A stretch of 64,000 bases of DNA, taken from Kordia antarctica. Its GTDB lineage: Bacteria; Bacteroidota; Bacteroidia; Flavobacteriales; Flavobacteriaceae. The notes beneath the pieces were generated by a model. That model did not search any database and was not told where the DNA came from. It saw only the letters and a program-made list of their open reading frames with translations. The stretch spans positions 2,571,501 through 2,635,500 of the forward strand of contig NZ_CP019288.1 in NCBI RefSeq assembly GCF_009901525.1, written 5' to 3'. This document shows positions 25,826 through 33,748 of the stretch, piece by piece (the first letter of the stretch is position 1; each line of letters starts with the position of its first letter). The translations under genes and the position numbers were made by a program.

Positions 25826-26239
25826 TTATTCTTCCCAATCTTTTTGCGTTCTATACACAACACCTTTGAATAATGCAATGAGTTCGTCGCCACGTTTGAC
25901 TTCAATGATGTTGAAACCGAGTTTGTTTTTTACTTTTTCTATGACAGATTCTGCATAGATATAATCACCTTCTTCTAATGCTTCAATATGATTGATGGAT
26001 GTTTCAATGGAAACTGCGTATTTCCCATGTGTGTTTGCCGCGAATCCAAAAGCTGTATCTGCCAACGAATAACTGATGCCGCCATGTGCTTTTCCCATAC
26101 TGTTGAGCATGTCTTTACGAATGGTTAATCCGACTTTGCATTTTCCAATTTCACATTCCAAAATTTCAATTCCCAACCATGTACTGAATGGATCGAGACT
26201 GAGCATCTTTTTAGGTATTTTGTTTCCGCTTAAAAGCAT
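25826..26239 (-). CDS. paaI: Hotdog-fold acyl-CoA thioesterase PaaI
   Basis: A 137-residue hotdog thioesterase: FSTWLGIEILECEIGKCKVG, the central KDMLNSMGKAHGGISYSLADTAFGFAAN with the N-x-x-G-x-x-H-G-G motif and the catalytic-acid-bearing helix, and AVSIETSINHIEALEEGDYI. PaaI hydrolyses ring-hydroxylated or non-productive phenylacetyl-CoA derivatives to free CoA. It lies between paaH and paaJ on the minus strand, separated from paaH by the inserted four-helix-bundle gene. Confidence 0.9.
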   Translation of the reverse strand: MLLSGNKIPKKMLSLDPFSTWLGIEILECEIGKCKVGLTIRKDMLNSMGKAHGGISYSLADTAFGFAANTHGKYAVSIETSINHIEALEEGDYIYAESVIEKVKNKLGFNIIEVKRGDELIALFKGVVYRTQKDWEE

Positions 26240-26291
26240 TTTTTAGGCATTAGGGATTTGGTATTAGGAATTAGTGCTTCACTTAATGACA

Positions 26292-26696
26292 TTAGTTCTT
26301 GGTCGTATTAGTATTCGTATTTTTTCTTTCTAATATTCTTTTTCTTAATGAAGACATCATTTTTGTTAATTCAGAAATTAACCTTCTATTTTCCTCATCT
26401 TCTTCAAAGTTAATATAGTTTCTTCTTCTTGATTTGGTACTACAACTTACACATTCATTTGCACTGTAAATAGCATGATTCAAATGTTTTACGAACTGAG
26501 CATCCGAACCAGGATAACCTTCTGCAATGTTTAATGCTATAGAATCTGCTGCTCTCCTAAATTGTGATGACAAAGCATATAATTCATGGTTTGGAAATTT
26601 TTTAACAATTCTGTCAACTAATTCACCAAAATCCATTGCTTTTTGGTACACTTTTAAATCTTCAAATTTGAATTGATATTTACTTTCTTTACTCAT
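26292..26696 (-). CDS. Four-helix-bundle (23S rRNA intervening-sequence type) protein
   Basis: A 134-residue all-helical protein with the signature of the S23/intervening-sequence family: FEDLKVYQKAMDFGELVDRI, FPNHELYALSSQFRRAADSIALNIAEG, and NHAIYSANECVSCSTKSRRR. These proteins were first seen inside insertions of spirochaete 23S rRNA genes but are widespread as isolated small genes in Bacteroidota. Function is unknown. It sits in the gap between paaI and paaH and has no visible role in the pathway. The C-terminus is very basic and Asn/Thr-rich (RKRILERKNTNTNTTKN). Confidence 0.85.
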   Translation of the reverse strand: MSKESKYQFKFEDLKVYQKAMDFGELVDRIVKKFPNHELYALSSQFRRAADSIALNIAEGYPGSDAQFVKHLNHAIYSANECVSCSTKSRRRNYINFEEDEENRRLISELTKMMSSLRKRILERKNTNTNTTKN

Positions 26697-26730
26697 GCCT
26701 AATCCTCTAATTCCTATTGCCTATTGCCTA

Positions 26731-27909
26731 TTAAAAAAACTTCGTTTTATTACGATTCATCTTCCGCAATAACGGTGAACAACGATATCTGTCTTCATGG
26801 TATTCGTCGTATAGAGCGTCTAAGGTTTCCACACACCAACCGATTCCTTTTTCATTTGCCCAAGCCAATAATCCTTTTGGATAGTTGACTCCTTTTGTCA
26901 TTGCATTGTCTATATCTTCAGCGGAAGCGATGTTTAAGAATAAAGCATCTGCCGCTTCGTTGATTAACATGACTAATACACGATCGAATATTTGTTGTGA
27001 TAATTTTTCATCTTCTGCATTTCGACTCCGCTCAATGTCAAGACTCGAAGTGACACGTCCATTTTCATCATAATCATAATATCCTTTTCCAGTTTTTCGT
27101 CCAAGATAACCAGCTTCCGATAAACGTTTTTGTGTAAATGATGGTTTGTATCTTGCATCAAAGTAGAATGCTGTAAATACAGTTTCTGTTACGGTATAAT
27201 TTACGTCGTTTCCTATGAAATCCATTAATTCAAATGGTCCCATACGGAATCCGCCAAGTGTTTTTAAAGCGTTGTCTATGGTTGCAAAATCCGCCAAACC
27301 TTCTTCATAGATTCGTAATGATTCTCCATAGAAAGGTCGTGCAACTCTGTTAACGATAAATCCTGGCGTATCTTTTGCGACAGCGACCACTTTTTTCCAA
27401 TCGGCGATAATTTTTATTGTCTTGTTTAAAACTTCTTTTGATGTTTGAATCGCAGGAATTACCTCAACCAATTTCATTAAAGGTGCAGGATTGAAAAAGT
27501 GAATTCCAATACAACGTGCTGGCTTTTTTAATGCAGAAGCAATAGAAGCAATTGATAATGAAGATGTGTTTGAAGCTATGATTGCATCGTCAGAAAGATA
27601 GGTTTCTAATTCTACAAATACTTTTTGTTTGATGTCTAAGTTTTCAACAATCGCTTCAATAGTTAGATCAGAATCGCCTAAGTTTTTGAGTGAATCTACA
27701 TAGGAAATGTTTCCTTGAATGCGTTCTTTTCCAGTCGAATCGATTCGTCCTTTTTCGACCAATCGATTTAATATTTTTTCTAAAGCTGCTTTACTTTTGT
27801 CTAAAGCCACTTGTTTTGTATCGTATAGTTTGACAATGCATCCAGCAGTTGCTGCAACTTGCGCAATTCCGCTTCCCATAGTTCCTGAACCTATTATTCC
27901 TACTTTCAT
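26731..27909 (-). CDS. paaH: 3-hydroxyadipyl-CoA dehydrogenase PaaH, with repeat-derived insertion
   Basis: NAD-dependent oxidation of 3-hydroxyadipyl-CoA to the 3-oxo form. It has the Rossmann start KVGIIGSGTMGSGIAQVAAT, SNTSSLSIASIASAL, the catalytic histidine in GIHFFNPAPLMKLVEVI, then TPGFIVNRVARPFYGESLRI and DNAMTKGVNYPKGLLAW. Between YYDYDENGRV and EDEKLSQQIFDRVL the residues TSSLDIERSRNAE (about 281-293) are encoded by a REP-like palindrome (27017-27056) that is otherwise seen in non-coding DNA; it kept the frame open. Length 392. Lies between two inserted four-helix-bundle genes. Confidence 0.93.
   Translation of the reverse strand: MKVGIIGSGTMGSGIAQVAATAGCIVKLYDTKQVALDKSKAALEKILNRLVEKGRIDSTGKERIQGNISYVDSLKNLGDSDLTIEAIVENLDIKQKVFVELETYLSDDAIIASNTSSLSIASIASALKKPARCIGIHFFNPAPLMKLVEVIPAIQTSKEVLNKTIKIIADWKKVVAVAKDTPGFIVNRVARPFYGESLRIYEEGLADFATIDNALKTLGGFRMGPFELMDFIGNDVNYTVTETVFTAFYFDARYKPSFTQKRLSEAGYLGRKTGKGYYDYDENGRVTSSLDIERSRNAEDEKLSQQIFDRVLVMLINEAADALFLNIASAEDIDNAMTKGVNYPKGLLAWANEKGIGWCVETLDALYDEYHEDRYRCSPLLRKMNRNKTKFF
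27017..27056. repeat. REP-like element inside the paaH reading frame
   Basis: Plus strand GCATTTCGACTCCGCTCAATGT followed by CAAGACTCGAAGTGACAC. The left 22 bases are identical to the non-coding sequence at 32330-32350. The arms CATTTCGA-T and A-TCGAAGTG are imperfect inverted repeats. Length is compatible with an in-frame insertion of 13 codons. Confidence 0.75.
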
Positions 27910-27996
27910 GTTGTTTGAATATTGAATATCGAATAACTAATATTGAATGATGAAGTTTAAATTTTAGCTTGATTCACCAATTTTGTTATTTGACAT

Positions 27997-28368
27997 TCAT
28001 AAGTTATTGTTTTTATTTTTTGATGTTCTAATACTAGAAACGAAAATTGCAATTAGTTCGTTGTTTTCTTTTATCAATTTTTCTAACTCTTCAGTATCTG
28101 AGATACTTTGTATTCCTTTTTGGATTTTTAAATTTACTAAAGATTCTCGTAATTCTTTCAAACATAATTTCATCTTATGCTGAAAATCTCTTGTAGATTC
28201 CGCACTTTGCGCTTCTCCATAATTTAAAGCTGAAGATGTTGACGATCGAATAATTTGTTTTCCTAAATGCTCTGATGCGAAATTTTTAGCTGTTTTTTGA
28301 CAGATTTTTATAATATCAATAGAAAATTGAATTAAACGTTGTTCTATATCGTATTTTTTATTTTTCAC
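27997..28368 (-). CDS. Four-helix-bundle protein, second copy type
   Basis: A 123-residue helical protein: KKYDIEQRLIQFSIDIIKIC, then GKQIIRSSTSSALNYGEAQSAES with the family's S-x-x-S-x-x-x-N-Y-x-E-A motif, and KMKLCLKELRESLVNLKI. It belongs to the same broad superfamily as the protein at 26292 but is a different subgroup (no FRRAADSIALNIAEG). Like it, it occupies a gap inside the paa cluster, here between paaG and paaH, without an evident functional link. Confidence 0.85.
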   Translation of the reverse strand: MKNKKYDIEQRLIQFSIDIIKICQKTAKNFASEHLGKQIIRSSTSSALNYGEAQSAESTRDFQHKMKLCLKELRESLVNLKIQKGIQSISDTEELEKLIKENNELIAIFVSSIRTSKNKNNNL

Positions 28369-28414
28369 TTTTTTAAACTTCGATATTCAGTGTTAGTTAT
28401 TCTTTATTCGATAT

Positions 28415-29200
28415 TTATTTCCCTTTAAAATTCGGTACTCGTTTTTCAACAAAAGAAGCAACTCCTTCACGATAATCTTCTGATTCGCTCGCTTCTATTT
28501 GATGTTTTGATTCTAACGCAAGTTGAGATTCTAAATCATTTGTTAGTGATTGATTTAATACTTTTTTCGTTAAACCTAATGCTTTTGTTGGCATTTTGGC
28601 TAATTTTTCAGCTAGTGCAGTAACATCTTCTTTGAAAGTTTCTAGCGGTAATACTTTGTAAATCATTCCTAAACGTTCGGCTTCTACTGCGCCAACTTTA
28701 TCGCCTAATAACATTAAAGCAGACGCTTTTTGAAATCCGATTAATCGTGGCAAGAAAAACGTTCCTGCGCTATCGGGAATTAAACCGATTTTACTAAATG
28801 CTTGAATGAAACTTACTTTTTCATGCGCAACTACAATATCGCATGCTAATGCAATGTTTGCGCCTGCACCTGCGGCAACTCCATTAACAGCACCAATAAT
28901 TGGTTTTTCAATATTCCGAATTCGCTTAATGATTGGATTGTAATGTTCTTCTAGTATTTTTTTGAATCCAGGATTGAGTTCTGGATGTGTGACTTCTTTT
29001 AAGTCTTGACCTGCGCAAAATGCTTTTCCTTCTCCTGTAAGTACAATGGCGCGTACTTCATCATTTTGTTCGCATTGGTCTAAGGTATCTTGTAAACGCA
29101 ACGCCATTTCACGATTGAAGCTGTTGAATACTTCAGGTCGATTGAGCGTAATGTGCGCTACGTTATTTTGTATGGTTAAATTTATAGATTGGGTATTCAT
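28415..29200 (-). CDS. paaG: PaaG, ring-1,2-epoxyphenylacetyl-CoA isomerase
   Basis: A 261-residue crotonase-fold isomerase that converts the epoxide to oxepin-CoA. It shows VAHITLNRPEVFNSFNREMA, GKAFCAGQDLKEVTHPELNP and GVAAGAGANIALACDIVVAH, and the PaaG-type active-site segment SFIQAFSKIGLIPDSAGTFF, where Asp in IPD replaces the usual hydratase glutamate. The C-terminal end SFVEKRVPNFKGK is typical of PaaG. Placed between paaD and paaH in the minus-strand operon. Confidence 0.92.
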   Translation of the reverse strand: MNTQSINLTIQNNVAHITLNRPEVFNSFNREMALRLQDTLDQCEQNDEVRAIVLTGEGKAFCAGQDLKEVTHPELNPGFKKILEEHYNPIIKRIRNIEKPIIGAVNGVAAGAGANIALACDIVVAHEKVSFIQAFSKIGLIPDSAGTFFLPRLIGFQKASALMLLGDKVGAVEAERLGMIYKVLPLETFKEDVTALAEKLAKMPTKALGLTKKVLNQSLTNDLESQLALESKHQIEASESEDYREGVASFVEKRVPNFKGK

Positions 29201-29295
29201 ATATAATGAAAAATTTTAAATGTTAAATTTTAAATGTAAAAATGATATTCGGTATAACTTTTACATTTAGAATTTTATATTTTACGGTTTATAAT

Positions 29296-29796
29296 TTACT
29301 TAAGGCATTTAAAGTAATCAAAAGGTTCTAAACAGTCTTCACATTTGAATAATGCTTTGCATGCTGTAGAGCCAAATTGACTCACTAATTTTGTATTGGT
29401 TGATTTGCAATTGGTACATTTTACAATCCGTTTGTCGCCCAATAACGCTTCTTTGTCTGCATCTGGATTTAATGGCGGCGCAATTCCGTATTCACGCAAT
29501 GCGTTTCGTCCACGTTCGGTAATCCAATCGGTTGTCCACGCTGGCGCGAGAATTAACTTTATTTTAGATTCGTATCCGTTTTCTTGAAGTGCTTTTGTAA
29601 TATCTTCACCAATTACGTCCATTGCAGGACAACCTGTGTAGGTTGGTGTAATTTTAACTTCTACAATTCCGTTAACAAGTATAGCAGATCGTACAACACC
29701 CATATCCATAATAGAAAGTACCGGAATTTCAGGATCGGATACTTTTTCCAAGATTGGAATAAGGATTTCGTCTATATGTTGTTTTTCTGCGATCAT
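29296..29796 (-). CDS. paaD: Phenylacetyl-CoA epoxidase subunit PaaD
   Basis: A 166-residue MIP18/SufT-like protein. It begins with ILIPILEKVSDPEIPVLSIM and contains VKITPTYTGCPAMDVIGEDI, APAWTTDWITERGRNALREY and a C-terminal zinc-ribbon-like set of cysteines (CTNCKSTNTKL then ACKALFKCEDCLEPF). PaaD is needed for maturation of the phenylacetyl-CoA epoxidase, probably iron-sulfur or di-iron assembly. It follows paaC by about 100 bases in the operon. Confidence 0.93.
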   Translation of the reverse strand: MIAEKQHIDEILIPILEKVSDPEIPVLSIMDMGVVRSAILVNGIVEVKITPTYTGCPAMDVIGEDITKALQENGYESKIKLILAPAWTTDWITERGRNALREYGIAPPLNPDADKEALLGDKRIVKCTNCKSTNTKLVSQFGSTACKALFKCEDCLEPFDYFKCLK

Positions 29797-29895
29797 AGTT
29801 ATTTTAAATACTAAATAAAGAATATTGAAGTTCTTTAATTCTTCTAAATTTTCACTTCTTTATTTATCATTCGACATTCTGTATTCGTTATTCTT

Positions 29896-30648
29896 TTACC
29901 ACTTCATGCCTGGATACGTTCTTTGCATGTATTGCATATCGGCCAATAAATAGCCCATGTGTTCTGTATGAATTCCTGATTTTCCTCCTTTTTGGAAGTA
30001 TTTCAATTCAGGAATTGTAAGTGTTGCTTCTTCTAGTAATGAAGTTACTTTTTCGTAATATGCATCTTTTAGTGTGGAAACGTCGACACCAATTCCTTCT
30101 TCCGCCATTATTTTAGCTTCTTCGGTTACTTCAAACAATTCGTTTGTGTACGTCCAAAGTCCGTCAATTGCATTTTGCATTTTTTTGTGACTAATTTCAG
30201 TTCCATCGCCTAAACGCTTTATCCAATCGCCCGTAAAACGTACATGATACGAAACTTCCTTGATTGCTTTTTTTGCAATTGCACTTAGTGTGATGTCTTG
30301 ACTGAATTGCAGTTTTTCTAACACTAATAAATGATATACATCAAATAAATAGTGTCTTGCAATTGTATATGCAAAATCACGATTTGGTTGCTCTACTAAG
30401 AGTACATTTTTGTATTCACGCTCTATTCGTAAGAACGCAATATCATCTTCTGTAGCTTCATTTCCTTTAATTTCGGCAGCATATTGAAAGTAACTACGTG
30501 TTTGCCCAAATAAATCTAAAGAAATGTTTGTACACGCAATGTCGGTTTCTAAGCTTGGCCCGTGTCCACATAATTCTCCCAATCGCTGACCTGCAATCAA
30601 GCAATTGTCTGCTAATTCAAGTATGTAGTTGTATAGGTTTGTTTTCAT
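29896..30648 (-). CDS. paaC: Phenylacetyl-CoA epoxidase structural subunit PaaC
   Basis: PaaC pairs with PaaA in the di-iron epoxidase and lacks a working metal site of its own. It shows LELADNCLIAGQRLGELCGHGPSLETDIACTNI at the start, FLRIEREYKNVLLVEQPNRDFAYTIARHYLFD and the end MQYMQRTYPGMKW. I start at the ATG at 30646-30648 (MKTNLYNYI); an in-frame ATG four codons earlier lies in a REP palindrome and would give MGINM. It is a ferritin-like helical protein of about 250 residues, as expected. Confidence 0.93.
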   Translation of the reverse strand: MKTNLYNYILELADNCLIAGQRLGELCGHGPSLETDIACTNISLDLFGQTRSYFQYAAEIKGNEATEDDIAFLRIEREYKNVLLVEQPNRDFAYTIARHYLFDVYHLLVLEKLQFSQDITLSAIAKKAIKEVSYHVRFTGDWIKRLGDGTEISHKKMQNAIDGLWTYTNELFEVTEEAKIMAEEGIGVDVSTLKDAYYEKVTSLLEEATLTIPELKYFQKGGKSGIHTEHMGYLLADMQYMQRTYPGMKW

Positions 30649-30652
30649 ATTT

Positions 30653-30673
30653 ATGCCCACGAAAGTGGGTATC
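30653..30673. repeat. REP palindrome at the paaC start
   Basis: GCCCAC-GAAA-GTGGGTATC forms a CCCAC/GTGGG stem directly upstream of the paaC start region, mirroring the arrangement at paaY and the enoyl-CoA hydratase gene. Confidence 0.7.
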
Positions 30674-30740
30674 TTTTTAATGGTAACTTACTGTTTCTTT
30701 GAATTACTATTCACTTTGAATCCATTCAACTTGCGTATTT

Positions 30741-30808
30741 AGATCCCTGCCTTCGCAGGAATGACAAACTTACATTGATAAGATTCCCGCCTGCGCGGGA
30801 ATGACGCA
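30741..30808. repeat. Two tandem REP palindromes between paaB and paaC
   Basis: ATCCCTGCCTTCGCAGGAAT GAC (30743-30765) and ATTCCCGCCTGCGCGGGAAT GAC (30783-30805), each a good stem ending in AATGAC. They form a pair in the same orientation in the gap between paaB and paaC. Confidence 0.8.
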
Positions 30809-30813
30809 AAGCG

Positions 30814-31104
30814 TCACATATGCTTTATCTCATCTGGTAACGTATAAAACGTTGGATGACGATATACTTTGTCGTGTGCAGGTTCAAATAACTCTCCGTT
30901 ATTTTCAGGATTTGAAGCTGTAATGTTTTTAGATTCTACAACCCAAATACTTACACCTTCGCTTCTGCGTGTGTAAACGTCTCTTGCATTTTCCAACGCC
31001 ATATCGGCATCAGCTGCATGCAAACTTCCAAAGTGTCTGTGTTCTAATCCGTTTTTACTTCTGACGAATATTTCCCAAAGTGGCCAAGTCTTTTTGTTTG
31101 ACAT
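30814..31104 (-). CDS. paaB: Phenylacetyl-CoA epoxidase subunit PaaB
   Basis: A 96-residue protein that bridges PaaAC heterodimers in the epoxidase. The sequence TWPLWEIFVRSKNGLEHRHFGSLHAADADMALENARDVYTRRSEGVSIWVV is highly characteristic, with the end YRHPTFYTLPDEIKHM. In operon between paaA and paaC. Confidence 0.95.
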   Translation of the reverse strand: MSNKKTWPLWEIFVRSKNGLEHRHFGSLHAADADMALENARDVYTRRSEGVSIWVVESKNITASNPENNGELFEPAHDKVYRHPTFYTLPDEIKHM

Positions 31105-31192
31105 AATTTTATGAATTTAAACTTGAAGTCGAAATTGAGGTCGAAATTGAATTTGAATACGTTCGATTTCAGCTTCAGCTTCAAGTTCTTTT

Positions 31193-32155
31193 TTATACAG
31201 CTTTCGCTGAATTTTCTTTTTTTGTTTGTTTTTTTTCTGCGTAACTCATCGCAGCATCACGAACCCATTCTCCTTCTTCCCATGCGCCAACTCTTGCATT
31301 CATACGTTCTTTGTTGCAAGGTCCATGACCTTTGACAACTTGCCAAAATTCGTCCCAATTGATTTCTCCAAAGTCATAATGACCTGTTTCTTCATTCCAT
31401 TTTAAGTCTGGATCTGGAACGGTTAATCCTAAAATATCTGCTTGTGGAACAGTTTGGTCAATGAATTGTTGACGTAATTCGTCATTAGTTTTACGCTTTA
31501 GTTTCCACTTCATCGATTGTTCTGTATGCACTGATTCTGCATCTGTTGGACCTAACATCATTAATGAAGGCCACCACCAACGATTTAATGCATCTTGCGC
31601 CATTTCTTTTTGTTCTGGAGCTCCGTTACATAATTTCATCATGATTTCGAATCCTTGACGCTGATGAAAACTTTCTTCTTTACATACACGAATCATTGCG
31701 CGTGCATAAGGCCCAAATGATGTGTTACATAATGGTACTTGATTTATAATTGCGGCACCATCTACCAACCAACCAACTGCGCCCATGTCTGCCCAACTTA
31801 CCGTTGGATAGTTAAAGATGCTTGAATATTTTGCTTTTCCAGAGTGTAGTTGTTCGTATAATTCTTCGCGAGAGATTCCTAAGGTTTCACATGCGCTGTA
31901 AAGGTATAATCCGTGTCCGGCTTCGTCTTGTACTTTTGCTAGTAACGCAACTTTACGACGCAATGAAGGCGCTCTGGAAATCCAGTTTCCTTCTGGTAAC
32001 ATTCCTACGATTTCAGAATGTGCGTGTTGCGATATTTGTCGAATGTGTGTTTTCCTGTATTTTTCAGGCATCCAATCTTTTGGCTCGATCTTTTCATCAT
32101 TTGCGATGCGCTGCTCGAAGATTTCCTCTAAGTTTTTTATTTGTGCTTCACTCAT
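31193..32155 (-). CDS. paaA: Phenylacetyl-CoA epoxidase catalytic subunit PaaA
   Basis: Di-iron catalytic subunit that epoxidises the aromatic ring of phenylacetyl-CoA with O2. Ferritin-like helices carry the iron ligands: [20 protein letters not shown] (E-x-x-H) and [17 protein letters not shown] (E-x-x-x-H type), plus [14 protein letters not shown] [19 protein letters not shown] and the C-terminal [21 protein letters not shown]. Its 320 residues agree with the family. It lies between paaE and paaB on the minus strand; a structured repeat separates it from paaE. Confidence 0.95.
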   Translation of the reverse strand: MSEAQIKNLEEIFEQRIANDEKIEPKDWMPEKYRKTHIRQISQHAHSEIVGMLPEGNWISRAPSLRRKVALLAKVQDEAGHGLYLYSACETLGISREELYEQLHSGKAKYSSIFNYPTVSWADMGAVGWLVDGAAIINQVPLCNTSFGPYARAMIRVCKEESFHQRQGFEIMMKLCNGAPEQKEMAQDALNRWWWPSLMMLGPTDAESVHTEQSMKWKLKRKTNDELRQQFIDQTVPQADILGLTVPDPDLKWNEETGHYDFGEINWDEFWQVVKGHGPCNKERMNARVGAWEEGEWVRDAAMSYAEKKQTKKENSAKAV

Positions 32156-32157
32156 AA

Positions 32158-32350
32158 TTATGAATTTTAAATGTAGAATGCTAAATGTTAAATTTAAAAG
32201 TTTTCATTTAGATTTCTATTATTTTCCTTTTTCAATTTTCTTGTTTGTTCTTCGTTAATTCGTTTTTTGATCTTTATTCTCTGTTCTATATTCTTTGATC
32301 TTTGTTTTCCATTTTCATGGGAATTTCTGCATTTCGACTCCGCTCAATGT
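32158..32350. other. Non-coding gap upstream of paaA
   Basis: AT-rich sequence of the gap between paaE and paaA (32158-32534, 377 bases). It contains no gene. At 32330-32350 it has GCATTTCGACTCCGCTCAATG, the REP-like sequence also found inside paaH, followed by structured repeat copy 3. Confidence 0.5.
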
Positions 32351-32530
32351 AAACGTTAAGGATGGAACAATTTGTTTGAGCTCTTTTGTGAGATGGATTC
32401 CTGCCTTCACTTCGATACACTCAGTGACCTCGTATAAATTCATCTCACAAAAAGCGAGTTGTGATAGCCTGACCGCAAATGTTCATTGAGGTTTTCTCGA
32501 AATGAACATTTGTGGTAACGCCCAAATTAT
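32351..32530 (-). repeat. Structured repeat, GCGTTA...TAACGCCC family, copy 3
   Basis: Starts AAACGTTAAGGATGGAAC and ends GGTAACGCCCAAATTAT, five bases from the paaE stop codon. CTTTTGTGAGATG (32382-32394) pairs with CATCTCACAAAAAG (32442-32454). Between GACC and GGTAACG, where copies 1 and 2 have only TTTA, a 12-bp stem is present (CAAATGTTCATT, 32475-32486, with AATGAACATTTG, 32501-32512). Confidence 0.75.
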
Positions 32531-32534
32531 TTTA

Positions 32535-33608
32535 TTACACATCAAAGTCAACTACAATTTTTTCTGTGGTTGGAACAGATTGGCATGATAATATTAATCC
32601 GCTAGCGACTTCATGTTCTGATAATGCATAGTTTATTTTCATTTCTACGGAACCTTCTACAATTCTGCATTTACACGTACTACAAACGCCGCCTTTACAC
32701 GCAAAAGGCAAATCGGCTCCTGCGGCTAATGCGCCATCTAGGATGTTGTCATATTCGTCTTCCATGATGAAATGAAATTCTTTTCCGCCATCAAGAATCG
32801 TTACGTCTGTTCCTTCTACTTTTTGTTCTAACGCTTTCGCGATTTGTGCATTGGATGTTTTTGCATCGCCCGAAAAGAATAGTTCGTAATGAATGTTTTC
32901 TTTTGGCAATCCTGTCGCTACCAATTCGTCTCTGATGAGAAATATCATTTCTTCAGGTCCGCAAATGAAACAATCTGCTGTGTCTTTTATGTCGATGAAA
33001 GTTTTTGCTAATGTTTGAATTTTCTCTGCGGTAAAACGTCCGTTTAAAAATTCGATATCACGTTTTTCTTTTGTTAGAAAATAGAACACATTGAATCGCT
33101 GTAAGTATTTGTTTTTCAGCTGCTCTATTTCTTCTTTAAAGATAATAGATTTTACCGTGCGATTCAAGTAGAAAAGTTTGAATGTACTTTCTGGCTCTAA
33201 TGCTAAGTGTGTTTTTATGATAGAAAGCATTGGTGTAATTCCGCTTCCTGCGGCAAACGCAATGTAGTTTTTCTTCCCATTCGGATCAACCTCAACGTAA
33301 AAATGACCTGCTGGCGCCATTAATTCAAGTTTGTCTCCTGCTTTTAATTCCGTGTTTGCATAAGTAGAAAATACGCCGCCCGGAATTTGCTTTACAGCGA
33401 CTTTCCATTGATTGTCTACAGGACTTGAACACAGCGAATACGATCTGCGAACATCTTCATCATTGATAAATTTTCGCAACGTTAAATGTTGTCCTTGAAT
33501 ATAGTTGAATTCTTCCTGAAGGTTTTCAGGAATATTGAATGTGATTACCGTACAACTTGAAGTCTCTTTATATACGTCAGCTACTTCAATTTCGTGAAAC
33601 TTTGCCAT
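32535..33608 (-). CDS. paaE: Phenylacetyl-CoA epoxidase reductase PaaE
   Basis: NADPH-dependent reductase that feeds electrons to the PaaA di-iron site. Residues 1-100 are the FAD-binding barrel (VRRSYSLCSSPVD with the RxYS flavin motif), 105-230 the NAD(P) domain (AFAAGSGITPMLSIIKTHL; FICGPEEMI) and 265-357 a plant-type 2Fe-2S ferredoxin with cysteines in FACKGGVCSTCKCRI and SCQSVPTT. It is the first gene of the operon, with the promoter and a 20-bp palindrome 25-45 bases upstream. Confidence 0.95.
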   Translation of the reverse strand: MAKFHEIEVADVYKETSSCTVITFNIPENLQEEFNYIQGQHLTLRKFINDEDVRRSYSLCSSPVDNQWKVAVKQIPGGVFSTYANTELKAGDKLELMAPAGHFYVEVDPNGKKNYIAFAAGSGITPMLSIIKTHLALEPESTFKLFYLNRTVKSIIFKEEIEQLKNKYLQRFNVFYFLTKEKRDIEFLNGRFTAEKIQTLAKTFIDIKDTADCFICGPEEMIFLIRDELVATGLPKENIHYELFFSGDAKTSNAQIAKALEQKVEGTDVTILDGGKEFHFIMEDEYDNILDGALAAGADLPFACKGGVCSTCKCRIVEGSVEMKINYALSEHEVASGLILSCQSVPTTEKIVVDFDV

Positions 33609-33630
33609 GCACTTTTTTTAGTTCTTTCTA

Positions 33631-33652
33631 CAAAACTAACAATTGTTAGTTT
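33631..33652 (-). promoter_or_regulatory. paa operon promoter with overlapping 20-bp operator palindrome
   Basis: Positions 33633-33652 form a perfect palindrome, AAACTAACAATTGTTAGTTT. On the minus strand its right end runs into TAGTTTTG (33631-33638), which fits the Bacteroidota -7 element TAnnTTTG, about 25 bases before the paaE start. A TetR-type repressor bound there would block RNA polymerase; the TetR gene next door is the obvious candidate. Confidence 0.75.
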
Positions 33653-33748
33653 GACTTGCAACTAAATTTTTGTTAAATAGTATATGTCAATAGTTTACAT
33701 GAAGAAAAAAAGGCATTAATTAGTGTACTTCTTGACATTTTTAGCATC

